A stretch of 64,000 nucleotides of DNA from Protula sp. h YS-2021. Taxonomy: Eukaryota; Annelida; Polychaeta; Sabellida; Serpulidae. Position 1 is the first letter of the stretch. Each line of letters begins with the position of its first letter. The translations under genes and the position numbers were made by a program. The stretch lies in assembly GCA_949752745.1 (NCBI GenBank), contig OX457027.1, positions 59,794,859 to 59,858,858 on the forward strand. Reading direction: 5' to 3'. Shown piece by piece: positions 23,242 through 35,867 of the stretch. Below the pieces are notes generated by a model, which worked only from the letters and a program-made list of their open reading frames with translations, had not been told where the DNA came from and made no database searches.

Positions 23242-24300
23242 GTATGATGTATCGTGTGACAGCTTACACGTATTAGTGCGGTGGAAACAAATGACCTGGC
23301 CCTTTTTTGGGGGGTGGGGTGGGGTGGGGAGGGCAATGAACTCTTCCCGCGACACGTAACAAGTAGATTTTACGGTACTGATAGTTTCTCTTTTTCATTC
23401 TGACGTCATAGTTTGGACGCCTCATGACGCGGGAAAAAGTATTCATATAATTTTTAGCACTTTCACAGTTTAAACGCAGCTAAGTCTGTGAAGTTATGTT
23501 TTTGGTTATATTTCATATTTGAAATGTGCAGCAGCTTTGGTCTAATACATTGCACCTGCCATATGTGTTTTAAAAGCATGCTATTTCCAGATCTTAAAAC
23601 TCAGGTTATTTATCAACAAAATTGTTTTGAGGAAGAAACAATCTGAAGTGGAACCTTGGAAATAGGATTACGCCAAACTGGTCCTGTTCTCCAGGTCGTT
23701 CTATTTTTGAGGCTTTCTTTTTAATACAGAACGGATATCTTATATTTGCAATACTGCATTCCCCAACTGTAATTGCTGTGTTTGAATTACAAGCCATTCT
23801 TAGACCATAGATTTTGCAATAAAATTGTAAACGTGCCGAATGTCAGGTATTTGCAATAATTCAATCCCATCTCCCCCTTCTTCACCCTGCCCATGTCAAA
23901 AGAAATTAAAGCATCGTATATGGCGTGCGTTGTTTATTTCAAAACCATTATTTTCACCAATGTAATCATATAATGTCCTAATTGCATATTAACCATTGGA
24001 TAACAATATTTCCGTTAAAGCAAATACTTATTATTTGTAAATTGTTTGAGCTGTATAAACTAAAAAAAAATTTTTTTTCTTTGTAAAAGATCTTTCACAA
24101 AAAAAAGACTTTCACAAAAATGTGACTAAATGCTCATTTATCTATTAAAATACAACCATACTGCTGATCTGCATTTCCAGACCAACCTGAAGCCAATGAT
24201 GGCTGCATGTTCTTTCTCAAACTCATTGATCAACGTATCTTCTTTTTAAATCTAGTACCAGTTTTATTTTAGCTTTTTAAACGTATTGCATGTCACTAGA
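23242..24300. other. No gene seen
   Basis: AT-rich sequence with a G-rich run (23310-23332). Nothing recognisable. Confidence 0.4.
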
Positions 24301-24375
24301 GTTATTTATGTGGATAATGGTATAAGCCAAGGCGGCCTTTTGTCACCCTGTTTGTTCGGCGTGGCATATTTTACT
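24301..24375 (+). pseudogene. LINE reverse transcriptase scrap
   Basis: The plus-strand frame contains NGISQGGLLSPCLFGVAYF, the conserved G-x-x-Q-G-G-x-L-S-P-x-L-F motif of non-LTR (LINE-type) reverse transcriptases, followed by a stop. The next codons in another frame vaguely resemble the continuing RT fold. Nothing else of the element is recognisable; the fragment is short and old. Confidence 0.55.
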
Positions 24376-25397
24376 TAATTAATGAAGTTAACAACTTGGA
24401 GCAAACATTCATAATAGGTTTTCTTGAGTAACATATCTGTAGTTATTTGCCTAACTTTTACCAAACAAGTAAGTGATAGAAATAGGAATCTGTTCTTACA
24501 TCTGTTTCAAAGGAATTCCTGACAAAAGAAAATAAAATGTCAATAGGCGGTACATAAATCCACTCATTCAAGTTTTGTTCATACAGACTTTCTGTAAAAA
24601 TTGGAAACTTTCGACTGCTAAAAATCCAAACATAACATAATCATTGCTGCAAACTCTTGACAATATCAAGTTTTAAAGAACTGAAAACAATTAAGGCAAC
24701 AGTTCCTTCAGAAAAGAAAATTGGTTATGCTTCTGTTTTCGCTTGTACACGAAAAATGAAATGAAAATTTCCAGACAACATAACACTGATACCATAATTA
24801 TCATCTTTAAGTAAAAATTAACCGTAAAAACCTTTTAATTGTTCATTCTTCCAATACTATTAGGTGGAAATAAAAACCTGTTTTGTATTATATATACCTT
24901 TGTATTGACAAATGCATGTTTGACTTTGATAAATTGATATTCTTATTGCATTCCGACTTCTCTAAGACCCTCACTTTATTTGAACTTTTATACAAGTATC
25001 GTATACGACCACTCTTTTGCTACATAGAAAAAAGCAAAATCAGGGGTGACTCACACTTCTTTTCTCTTTCAATATGTTTAGGGGGAGGGGGAGGCTATGG
25101 TGCTACAGCGCTTGGCCATTTCGTTACGTTTGCACTCGATACCTATTTCAGATATCACAAGGAGCCATTATCTAACTGCATCATTGTCTATGTAAAAACC
25201 GCTTAATGGATAATCCTTGAAGAGAACTGTATGTGTGATATGAAACCTTTCTCGTTCCTGTCTCCCAAGCGGTACTACATATTATAGATCTTACCTTTAT
25301 ATAATCACATTAATTCTTGAGTTGAAATCTTTAACATTAATCCAATTTTTGCTCGGGTGTTATTCTTAAATAATGTTAAATTATAGAGAACAAAATA
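24376..25397. other. No gene seen
   Basis: AT-rich. An open frame of 107 codons (24883-25206) has no motif. Confidence 0.4.
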
Positions 25398-26567
25398 CAT
25401 TGAAAACTCAATAAACCGAACACCCACAGGGCTGAGCTAATTTTTCCGGTTTAGCAGGTGTCCGATATATTGAATGCCCCTACTTTTACCGCACTTTAAC
25501 GCAATATCATTTTGGCATACAAAGAACTAACGCATTTCACACTTCAGTTATTTTTAAAATGACGTATGACCTGGGAATGACTGGTTTGGAAGAGATGAGA
25601 AATATTCTGTGAGGAAAAATATGCCTGATGAGAAAATGCATCCCTTTTTGGCAGCTTCAGAGAAAAACCTCTCCACCCCCTCTCCTCTTCCCTTAGATTT
25701 TATTCCCGGAGAAAAAGCGTCTGGATAAAACATAAATTTATGCAGGGACTTGCCGATGTTTCTTTTAGAAAGTATTTACGTATTAAAAATAGTGTGTTTT
25801 ACTGGAATACTTTCACAAAGTTTGTTTGACTTGTCACCCACTGTGAGTACTTTCGGTATATATAGATCATGGTGAGAATTTTAATCACTAACTCCAGTCA
25901 TAGCTAATTCTATGCAATCGTTTAAACCATTATGCTCTCATCACTTCAAAAAAAATCCTTCTGACGGTCCCAGACCCATTTTTTTAGAAACTTTCTCCGT
26001 GTATGGCGAGGGCAATTTCATCCATGTTAATCAAATGTGATCTTTGATTCGTACACATTAGCAAGGGTTTGTAATAGTTCTGAACAGTTTTTGATCAGTT
26101 CAAGATTAACCCGCACTCCTTCGCCACATAATGACTGAAATCTAAGGTTATTACGCTTTCGGAAGTTATCAAACCATCTATTAGATGCATTAAAATTACC
26201 ATGCCCCAACTGTATCGGAATATTATTTGCATATTTCTGCAGCTGCGCCGTGACGCTTAACCCAATGTCTATACCTTAACACAATGGGGTTATACTATGC
26301 ATATATGGCATTCCTGCTAAAATCGACAGCAAAAAAATGTATGTTCAGGTGCATAAATAAAAGGGTCTTATCTAAAACGTCTGGTATATTAGGGGTTTTG
26401 AGCAGAAAAGCCACGACGGATGTCCATTATTCGGACTGGCGAGATGAGATAGGTTTATTTGGGGTTTTTTTAATGGAAATAAATGGAATATAAAAAGGGA
26501 CTGAAAAATCTGTCCGACATAGCGAGTTGTCCGGTTTATCTATGGTGCCGCACCTGAAGTTTTACTG
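25398..26567 (-). mobile_element. Tigger/pogo-like DNA transposon remnant
   Basis: The right end is clear: reverse-complemented it reads cagtaaaacttcaggtgcgg, followed inside by ataaaccggacaactcg, with a TA dinucleotide outside (26568-26569). The left end is weaker (cattgaaaactcaataaacc at 25398, TA before it). The same terminal sequence recurs at 44096. The interior keeps part of the transposase on the minus strand. Confidence 0.5.
25975..26215 (-). pseudogene. Tigger-like transposase fragment (CENP-B-type HTH to first Asp)
   Basis: The minus-strand frame reads NASNRWFDNFRKRNNLRFQS then LCGEG, typical of the second helix-turn-helix (Tc5/CENP-B type) of pogo/Tigger transposases. After about 30 more codons and a one-base shift comes INMDE, which fits the first catalytic aspartate region of the DDE domain. 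The remainder is lost or unrecognisable. Confidence 0.6.
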
Positions 26568-26569
26568 TA

Positions 26570-27448
26570 GAGTAAAAACGTATGCGTAAACGTATACGTA
26601 CACTGTAGAGTAAAAACTATATGTATGAAATTATTCTTCCACATTTATGTAGTAAAAATGTTAAGCTTCTTTGCTTACTCGTGTATATTGCGAAATTAAG
26701 CTTAAGCTGATAATTTAAATTATGTCCACATACGGTTGTAAACGACTTTATGTACCTGCATAGTTAAGTAGCGTGGACAGCATTTTGCTGCTTAACAGTA
26801 TTTCCAAAAGAAAACAGTTTTATAACAAAATCCAACTGTTTAAACTCTGTTTGAAAGGGTGTAACATGATAAAGACATATACTTCGGTCAAACTGTTTCT
26901 CTGTAGTAGCAAGAAACCATATTTATAATTATCAGTGGATACTTAGTGTGCCATAGCATGAGCTTGCTATAGATGAATCTTGAGTTGGATTACACTTTCA
27001 AGTAGGTCTGTTAGTTGTTGTTTGAAAATAAATCTATAAACTTTAAATTACCGCTCAATAGTAAAAACTCTGTCTTAACTTAAACTATGAATTGTATAAA
27101 CTATCTTGAAACAAACACGGTTTCATTGAGAACTATTTTATTTTTGCCATTTTGTACCAGTCTACTTTTGGTTATCAACTAATCTCCTCATGCAATTTCA
27201 AATTTAATTACTGGTTTTATAGAGTTGTCCTAAATGATGTACTGATTCCTTCCATTTCTTTATATATGATAAACTCTTGGCACTAAACACCATTTTATAA
27301 TTTATATATAAATTATATTTATGTATGGTCTAATTGGCAAGTATTACTTTAAAGGTCATCTTGACTCAACTTTGCTTACTGGAGGACTGATAGCTCTATC
27401 AATTAAAATAATAATAATAATAATAATAATAATACTAATAATAACTGA
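26570..27448. other. No gene seen; AAT microsatellite at right edge
   Basis: AT-rich. (AAT)n occupies about 27406-27440 immediately left of element H. Confidence 0.5.
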
Positions 27449-27683
27449 GGGAACAGGACATTACCACCGAGACAATTCCCCGAGCCATTACCCTGACAAT
27501 ACCCCCCGAGACAATACTCCCCTAGGACTTTACCCCCCGATCCATTACCCACCTAATCTGAACAAGAAATCAGAATTACAGAACTTCGTTACAGAACTTT
27601 ATACGGCGTGTGCAGTAGTGCAGTCGCACAGTATCATAGATCACAGTCGTGACTGAAGTAGAACAATCGCAAAATATCATACG

Positions 27684-28769
27684 TGTTAGAAAGTCGATTT
27701 CGGAGAGGGAAAGACAGACGAAGAAAATAGCTTGTTGACGCGTTGGGAGACCTTTATTTGTTATCCAACTGGGTGCCTCCCTAAACTGGCACACATCAGC
27801 GGAACATCAACGTAACACCAACATCAACGGTAACTGGAAAAAAGAACATTATTTACATATTTATAATTCTGCGAGAAATATTACACACGAAATACAATAG
27901 CATAACGTCACACTCATGATCTTTTAAGTACATAAGCACAATACTTCGCGCGTCAGTTGAATCTATCATTCAGTAAAGATTAGGCAGAATATTGATTACA
28001 CAAACAAGTACCGAAATAGCGAATTTCTGCCATTTAAAATAAAGTCGCCGAAGGATGCAGACGCGAAAATAAAAAAGGGGAAGTTTTTTAACTATAAACC
28101 ACTAAAGCAGGTGAGTATTCTTCAACCCGAAACCAAGAGAAACAACAATATAAATCTTACCAAAACTATTTTGGCTTCCAAAAAAAAAAAAAATCTTTAA
28201 GTTATCCCGATTCTCGGTACACGTGTTTTGCCGACGGGTTTATTAAACGCAGAATTTGTTCCTTTTTTTTATCTTTCGTTCTTGACGGATCCTGAGCAAC
28301 TGCCGAATATCTGTTTGTACGGCTATTTCAGGACACAAAGGAGGGTGGGGCGCTATGGAATCCGGTATTTGATAGGCGAAATCTGTAGCCCAATCACAAG
28401 TAGCTTACCCCACACATCTGTGGAACACGGGAGCATAAACTTCAAAGTAAAATAAAATCTTAATTTTTACGACATAAATCCGGAAACGCAGCTGTTGGGG
28501 AACCCATTAGGCAGCGGTAAAACAGTTCCAAGATCCTATCTGCATATCTAATGAGGGAACGAGCGACGGGTGGGGGATCCCTAATTTTTTCAAAATCAAT
28601 AGCACCATTGTGCATTTAAACTTCAGAGGAGTAAAATATTTAGAAAAGCGGATGCTGTAAACCATTCACAAGCAACTTGCAGTAACACATTTTGGGAAAT
28701 GTCTTAAATAAATCTTATTTTACAATCATATTAAATTAAATAAAAAATTAGAAACGAGCGGTTTCTACA
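27684..28769 (-). repeat. 3' LTR of the minus-strand BEL element
   Basis: On the minus strand it starts tgtagaaaccgctcgtttct at 28769 and ends gactttctaaca at 27684. Length is 1086 bp. Ends and the cgcgtcaac region match the plus-strand LTRs, but most of the interior has diverged, so the two elements belong to different subfamilies. Confidence 0.75.
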
Positions 28770-29498
28770 GTCCACCGCCATGAAAATACGTCATTTTCAT
28801 AACCAAAAGAAAACAGTACACTTCGTACCCACCGATTCGACCTGGGGTCAATTTGTGCACAACTCCTTTCGTACCTATCTTTACATTCTTCCGGATGACT
28901 CGTATCCGGGTAACCCTGCGTATAGCGTCACTCAACACACAATCCCTAACTTGCGATAAAATATTTACACACGGCTAAACACTAATACATCTCAATAAAC
29001 AACATTATGCAATTACAACAATGGTTATAACTGGCTTCTGCTCAAGAACTCTTATCTTTCAGAAATTATATCCGCAAGAACACCATTTCACACTGCATAG
29101 AAGAACCCATCTTTTACTCGTACAATCTAGTGATATATGAAAATGCACACATTGACTGTATAATAATAACATACGCAAGCAAAGGTAAAGCAACATCACG
29201 CGCCTTTCAGACGCTCATACATAACAAGTTCTACACTGAAAACATATTGCTAAATACTTGGCAAATTTTTGTTTGGACTTAGAAAATTTTTTGGACTCCG
29301 ACCCTAGTGGTCGGGGTCCATTTTTTTTGGCCATTTTTTTGCGCCTGAAAATGGGACCAAAATTTTGTCTTGGTTATTTTGCGAATTTTCCCCCCACTAA
29401 ACTTCAGATAATACTTAGACTTTTTTCACAATTTGTGCATAATTTGAAAACATATTAAATACAGTTTACTTTGGTCTCTTCTCTTTAACACAAGCTAT
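28770..29498 (-). other. 3' untranslated region of minus-strand BEL
   Basis: No gene. Shares ggcgcaaaa, the ggccaaaaaaaa run and the GC-rich hairpin (29283-29309) with the plus-strand copy. It has no counterpart of the hydrophobic C-terminal segment seen at 5334-5636. Confidence 0.65.
29283..29309 (-). other. Counterpart of the conserved BEL hairpin
   Basis: On the minus strand, GGACCCCGACC, loop of five, GGTCGGAGTCC: an 11-bp stem with one mismatch. One pair is A-T where the plus-strand copy has G-C. Confidence 0.6.
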
Positions 29499-31096
29499 TC
29501 AGTGAGACCCTTCGAGCAAATACAATTTGACAATTGGTCTGACCAGTTCTGTCTTGCCAGTCTTGACCGTACAACTTCTGACATAGCCGTCTCTACCGAT
29601 GTTCACCGAAACTACGCGGCCGATGAGCCATTGCCCTCGCGGTAGGTTTTCATCGCCAATAAGCACAACATCGTTTACGCGCATGTTTCGGTGGGGACGC
29701 TGCCACTTCTCACGCACCTGTAGGGCAGGTAAGTATTCGCGTATCCACCTACGCCAGAAAACGTTCGCTAAATATTGCACTTGTCTCCACCATCTTTGCG
29801 CATAGACGTCGTTTTTATCGAACGTTCCGTAAGGTAGACACGAATTTGAACGCAATAGCAAAAGCTTATTGGGGCTCAGGGGTTCCGGATCGGAGGCGTC
29901 ATCGCTAATTTGTGTAATCGGCCTGTCGTTCAGTATTTTCTCTACTTCAGCGAACAACGTCATCAGAGCTTCGTCGTTGAGCAATTGCTCACCCACTAGG
30001 GATTTCATAATGCGACGTACCGAGCGTATCATACGTTCCCATACACCCCCTGCGTGGCTAGCTTGCGGGGGATTAAATTTCCAGCTAATTTCTTGTTGCA
30101 GCAAACGATCGTTAATTCTGCCCTGATTCCACGCACTTAATGCTTCACGCAACTCACGTTCCCCAGACGTTAAGTTTGTCCCCCTGTCACTAAATACCTT
30201 TGACGGGCGGCCACGCCTACTGACAAATCATGGAAACGCGGCGAGGAACGAATCAGTGTCGAGCGTGTAGGAAACTTCAAGATGGATTGCTCTCGTTGCT
30301 AGACACGTAAAGATAACCCCGTACCGTTTGGAGTGAGAACGTCCGATCTTGACCATTAGAGGTCCGAAATAGTCCACGCCTACGTACGTAAATGGGGGTT
30401 TGTCCGGTGTCACACGCTCTTGCTCTGGAGCTCTGGAGCCATTTTTTGCTGACATGGGCGTTGATTCCTACGCTTGCACTCATAACAAAGACCGATAACT
30501 CGTTTTATCGCACTCCTGCCACGCAATATCCAATATTTTTTGCGACTTTCCGCAAGCACTTGGTTTACACCGACGTGGCCGTTCTTTGTGTGCAAACTCG
30601 AAATAACAAGCGACGTTACGGCGTGTTTGTCAGGCAAAATAACTGGGGACTTATTTTCATCTTCTAGCTCAGAGAACTGTAGCAGACCACCCACACGCAA
30701 TAGGCCCTCTCTGTATACGGGGCTTAAGTTTGCTAGACGACTAGATCTTTGCACCGGCTGTCCCTTCATAACCTTATCCAACTCGTCCCCAAAACACTGA
30801 CGTTGAACGTAACTGAACACCGAATTTGTGGCCTTGGACAGTTCGTCTACAGTTAACTCGGTTCTACAGACTTCCGATGTTCCTTTCAGGTACTTGGAGA
30901 TGCAATAGCCTTTAAATCGCAATAACCACGAAACTGCGCGCTGCAGTTTGTGCCAGTCTGAGTACCTTAGGAACAGTTTGTGAAGAGGGTCATTGTCGAT
31001 CGAAACAGCACTGACCTGAACAGTTTTCTTGGCTTCTGTGTCATTTTCGTGTACTTGGGGGACGTTTGTGGTTGTAGGCCATTGTTCTTCGCCTTG
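29499..31096 (-). pseudogene. BEL integrase region (zinc-binding, catalytic core, C-terminal domain)
   Basis: Reading down the minus strand after an in-frame TGA at 31097-31099: a linker, then an HHCC zinc-binding domain (KNGHVGVNQVL... CYECKRRN, about 30500-30590), then a frameshift near 30430. The catalytic core follows, with first Asp in VGVDYFGP (about 30380) and second in FSDRGTN (about 30188). The glutamate lies in GGVWERM (about 30047). The frame ends with a tryptophan-rich DUF5641-type domain (WWRQVQYLANVFWRRW) and stops at 29499. The frameshift coincides with a perfect 8-bp tandem duplication, ctccagag twice. A second in-frame TGA lies at 30228-30230. Catalytic residues themselves are intact. 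Confidence 0.8.
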
Positions 31097-34024
31097 TCAC
31101 AGAAAGGCTGGCCCCTCGAGCCAGACTTTTAGACTTTCCGCGTCGTCCGCGTCTATACCCCTAGACGCTAGGTCGGCCGGGTTGCAATGCGTTGGCACGT
31201 GGCGCCATTGGTTGACGTCTGTGTTGTCGTGTATAACCGACAAGCGATTTGCAACGAACACTTTAAACCGCCGAGATTCGTTTCTGATGTAACTTAAAGT
31301 TATCATTGAATCTGTCCAAAACACAGCTTGGGTCACGTGAATTTCAAGTTCGTCTTTGAGCTGCTTGTACAAACGGCTTGCCAATACAGCTGCTGACAGC
31401 TCGAGACGGGGGATGGTAACTTGCTTGATTGGAGCGAGACGTGACTTTCCAGTGACAAGCGAGACTGAAACTTCATTTTTGTTGTTCGTGAATCGCAGAT
31501 AAGCGCAAGCGCCATATCCAGATTCAGCTGCGTCGCAGAATATATGCAGTTGCGTGTCACAAATTTCACCAAAACCTCTGGGCTTGTAGCAGCGGGGGAT
31601 GCTTACATTTCTAAGATTTGGTAGCGCTTGCACCCAATTTCTCCAACTGACACGCTCCCGTACGGAAATCTCCTCATCCCAATTCAGTTTTTGGCGACAC
31701 AATTCTTGTAATACCGTTTTCGCTTTGAGCGTCACTGGGGCGGCGAGACCAAGCGGATCAAAAAGGGAACTAACGGCCGCTAAGATCCCACGGCGGGTGG
31801 TCGGTTTGTCGGGAATTTTGGCATCGAATGTGATTTTATCATTATGAACGTCCCATCGCACACCTAATGCTCGCTCACTCGGTTGCTCATCACACAGGTT
31901 CTTTTCTTTTACACAGGCAACTCGCTCCGACTGGGGTATGCTGTCAATAACGCTTTGCCTATTACTTAGGAATTTCGTTAGCCTAAAGCCCCCTCTGCTA
32001 AGCAGCGATTGCATTTCCCCTGATAACTTGACAGCTGCGCGTTCGTTTGCGAGTGACTTCAAAAAGTCATCGACATAAAAGCTTCTTGAAACGCTACTTA
32101 CGGCTTCTTCGCTGTAATGCTGGGCGTTGTCTGTAGCTGTCTTTCGAAGAGCGTAGGTTGTGCAGCTGGGTGATGACTTGGCGCCAAAAATGTGGACCGT
32201 CATTCGATACTCCTTTGGTTTTGAGTTGAGATCACCATTCGGCCACCATAGAAAGCGCAACGCGTCGCGGTCGCTTTCTGCCACTTTGACCTGATTAAAC
32301 ATTCCCTCGATATCCGCCGCAACAGCAATGTGTTCTTGACGGAAACGCATCAGAACGCCCACTAAACTATTGAAGTAGTCTGGACCTTGTAACAGCAGAC
32401 CGTTAAGCGACACATCTCGAAACTTGGCTGCACCATCGAACACCACGCGAACCTTGCCTGGCTTATTTACGTTGGTCGCCGGCTGATGAGGTAAGTACCA
32501 AACGCGTTCGGGTCGTTCGGGGCTGGACGGTACCTCCTCGGCGTGACCTCTTTCAATGTACTCATTTATTTGCTCGGTGTATTTCTCATGCAATTCGGAA
32601 TCTCTTTCTAATCGTCGCTTGAGTTGGTTCAGACACGCATGGGCCGCTGAAATATTGTTAGGGATATCTCGGTTTTGATCACTCCATGGTAATGCCAGCT
32701 TGTAATGTCCGTTATCCATAGTGATAGTATCCGACATTATCTGGGCTGCGCGTTTGTCTTCTACAGACCAACCAATCTCATTATTATCCACAGTTTCACT
32801 GAAGTCAGTTTTCCACAGGCTTTCGAGGTTCTGCTCTAAAGTGCCAGTCTGCTGAAAATTGACGCTCGCACTCTCCGTCTGGGGCTTGTTTGATGGGCCA
32901 CGCACGACCCATCCCAGCGCAGTACGTTCTGCGTATGGTTCGCCTTTCACCCCAGAACTACGCAACTCCAGCGGAATTTGGGCCTCTGAGTTTCCTCCTA
33001 TGAGAAGCAGGACATCTGATGTGTCAATCTGAGGAATTTCGAGGTCGACCAAATGTGCGTACTGGCGTATATCGGATTGCTTTGCGGCAGAATTGGATGA
33101 GATGGCTAGCTTCTTAACTGACCACACGCCATTGATCGTTATAGGGCGGCCTCCATTCAAAGCTCTTACTGTCAGATCCGTTTCAACACCCCGGTTTTGC
33201 TGCTCTTGCGACGTTAGGGTAGTTACGCTGTACGTGACTGGTTTGCCTGTAACTCCCAGCATATGAAGCAGCTTCTCGTCACAGAAGGATTGCTGGGAAC
33301 CGTTATCCAGAAGGGCGTAAGTTTTCACACGGCAGCCGTTTTCTCCCCCTACCTCAACTGGTATTATTCCCAGAAATGTCACTGTTCTTTGGTTGCAATC
33401 CGCTGTCGCTACGCTGACCGAGGGCTGTACGGTTTCTGACGGCCGGTTGTTACTCCACGAGTGTAACAATGGATGGTGTTTTTTGTTGCATCCCGGAACG
33501 TTGCATGCGGCTGGTTTCCTACACTTGAGTGCAAAGTGTTTCCGTTTGAAACAATTGTTGTAGAGCTTCAGCCTCTTCACAGTTGCAATTCTCTCTTCAA
33601 GAGGTAGAGTAGTAAACGCACTGCATTCCGTCAAATCCGCACAGTTGCCTCCGCAACATCCACACTTGCGTTTATGAGCTTGGGAAGCGTCACTTTGGGT
33701 CGAGAGGGTTGTAATTTTTGGCTTCGTCGACGTCGGTCTTGGTGGCTTTGATCGGTCGTCTCGAACCAGGTCAAGGCCATAGACGGAACTAGCGGAACGC
33801 GTCTTATTGTCGACAAACTTCACGAGGTCGGCAAATTTCGGCTCTCGTCCGGATTCCACAATGGACTGAGCCACGTCCACCCACTTTACACGCAGATAGT
33901 GAGGTAAGCGACGCACAATTCTTCTCAGATTCTCGGAATTGTCAATATCTGAGACGAAACCAATCTGCGAAAGATTGATTTCGCATTTCTGCATTTCCAA
34001 GACCAAATCGCTAAGCCCTTTCAC
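31097..34024 (-). pseudogene. BEL gag C-terminus, protease, reverse transcriptase and RNase H
   Basis: A 975-codon open frame on the minus strand. Order by residue: end of Pao gag (1-90); cysteine/histidine knuckles (121-187); retropepsin-like protease with DNGS near 240; reverse transcriptase about 525-690, with VFDGAAK, ADIEGMFNQV and the catalytic YVDD at 650-653; RNase H from about 810 with FCDAAESGYGA and WTDSM. The frame should continue into integrase but ends at an in-frame TGA (31097-31099). Upstream, one base is missing near 34033 relative to the other BEL copy, which puts gag and this frame out of register. The protein is otherwise full-length for a Pao polyprotein of this section. 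Confidence 0.85.
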
Positions 34025-34720
34025 GTCGTTAGATTAATCGGTGCATCTTGCGTTAGCTTATCCACGTACGTTCTTGCGAATGTGTGAGGCCTGCCGTAGC
34101 GTGAACGTAAAATTTCCCTTGCGCGCTTATATCCCTCACTGGCCTCCATCAGCACGCAGTCCTCGATACTACGTTTTGCCTCGCCGTGACAGTGCTGAAT
34201 CAGGTAGCTCAGCTTTACACCATCGTCCGAGACTCTGGTCTCCACGGTCGTTTCAAAATTCCGGATGAACTTAGTGTAGTCAGTAGCGTTCCCATAGAAG
34301 GTAAGTATTTCCGGCTTTGGCAAGTTGAATCCTTCTTGCAAGGCGTTTGCTAGACGCAAGAATGCATTTTCCGTCCTGTCGTGTGCGTGGTTGTGGGTAG
34401 CAATAGGGGCGCTAGCCGTTTCAGGGCAGGCCTTTGGAATATTTGCTACGCCGTCCCTGTTGCTATGCATCGGCAAGCTAGGCTCCAGTTCAACCCCAGA
34501 AACAACGAGTTTGGGAGATTCTTCACTCACCGCCTCCTCCCAAACACTCTCTTCAATAGCGGCCTCCTCGATCGCGTTCTGTTGCTCCAGCTCTTCCATT
34601 TGCATAGTCGCCGTTATGCGCTGCATCTCGAGAGCCTGTTTTTCCTTGAGCATCTGCTTGCGTTTTTCCGCGACGAGTCGCTTCGCTCTTGCTTCGCGTA
34701 GCTTTGTCGACGACGTACTG
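34021..34720 (-). pseudogene. BEL gag N-terminal half
   Basis: The minus-strand frame starts at ATG 34653, or earlier, since the frame is open to about 34755 without another ATG. Residues encoded at 34530-34715 are rich in Lys, Arg, Glu and Gln and form a likely coiled coil. The Pao gag domain (DUF1759-like) follows, with FNLPKPEILTF and KLSYLIQHCHGEAK. The latter is the site where the plus-strand copy carries element A, so this copy supplies the empty-site sequence. The frame ends at 34021 because of a missing base. Confidence 0.75.
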
Positions 34721-34946
34721 AGACTTAAAGTTGTGCACGTGCGTGATTGAAGGATCAGTTATTTATGGTCAGTTGCAATTATTTATCGTTTATCCACCCA
34801 CCTGTGATGCATTGTCGTAGCATTATTTAATAGCAATCAACCAGTAGCTTGTACAGTCCTAAATAATTGTCCGGAGTACGATGGCCTTTCCGGAGTACAT
34901 ATTGAAGAACACTACAAATACCACTAAAATTATTACAATTACAATC

Positions 34947-35260
34947 ATGGAATATATCACAAGTGATAGAGGAAAGCCGACATTATTGCTAGATGGATAC
35001 TTGTACGTTAAACAAAAAAATTAGCTAATGGATATGAATCTTATGAATGTGAAAAACGGCGTGAATACGGGGATGAAGAAGGAAAGTGTAAAGCTAACCT
35101 AAGAGACGCGTTGAGCATGCGCACGCTCCCGATATGGGGAGAGCTGACATGCTAAAAGCAAGACAAGACATTAAGCGCCGCGCGATGGAAGCCGAAGAAA
35201 CTCCACAGCAGATCATTGCTAATGAGGTTCAAAATTTGAGCGAAGGTACATAAAATTTAC
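34947..35260 (+). pseudogene. FLYWCH zinc-finger remnant
   Basis: From ATG 34947 the frame gives a FLYWCH-like start, TSDRGKPTLLLDGYLYVK, then a stop. A nearby frame continues with YECEKRR...GKCKANL, matching the W/Y-x-C...C-K-A part of the domain. Further on is RRAMEAEETPQQIIANEV, typical of the segment after FLYWCH in Mutator-like transposases. Several frame breaks make it non-functional. It lies inside element H. Confidence 0.6.
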
Positions 35261-35867
35261 CACCATAAAATTTTTGCCTAAGTTGATTTATTCGTTCAGT
35301 AATGCAACATTATAAAATATTTTTGAATTTAAGTTAAGATGTGACACATACATTTATTTATTTATTGCGGTTTGTGGCGGTTCCTTGATGTTCTGAGAAA
35401 AGAGCAAGGTATCGCAAACGTGACTATGAACCTGATGGTGGGTGATCAAGAGGCTGCCGAACCCCGACGCCAGTATTGCGAAACCGCACAACGAATTGCA
35501 ACTGTTGGACTACGAGAACAGACACATCTTTCATTACCTTCGTAACATTCATATGTAGACAGTATAGCCCACAACATTCGTATGTAGACAGTATGTGTAT
35601 AGTATGTGGATAATGCAAGACAGTATGTGTATAGTACAAGACAAAATGTGGATAGTGCAAGTAGCAAAATGTGAAGCACGATTTGAAATATTAGCTTTCT
35701 CGTGACTTCATTTGAGAACTTGCAGTGGTCGCGTGGTCAGTTTAGTGTGTTCATAAATTAAACATAAAACTTTGATTACTAGTTTGTAAGATACATGACA
35801 AGTTGATATTACTTAAAAAAATATTGTAGAAAGTGAAATCAAATAAAATAGTATTACATGAAATAAT
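35261..35867. other. Interior of element H, no gene seen
   Basis: AT-rich. A short tandem duplication of acattcgtatgtagacagta lies around 35550-35600. Confidence 0.45.

Larger units (their letters stand above)
27684..34760 (-). mobile_element. BEL/Pao retrotransposon, minus strand, 5' LTR missing
   Basis: On the minus strand the order is gag, protease, RT, RNase H, integrase, 3' region, 3' LTR (27684-28769). It is related to the plus-strand element at 1576 (same LTR start tgtagaaaccgct and end tttctaaca, same hairpin). No 5' LTR is seen right of gag; the sequence past about 34750 does not resemble either LTR, so the upstream end is truncated or replaced. The coding region has four disabling changes described below, so it is inactive, although most of the protein sequence is intact and the decay is recent. 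Confidence 0.85.

Noticed and set aside
30392..34750. Plus-strand open frames of 75-141 codons across the minus-strand BEL element
   Set aside because: They are antisense shadows of the gag-pol frames.
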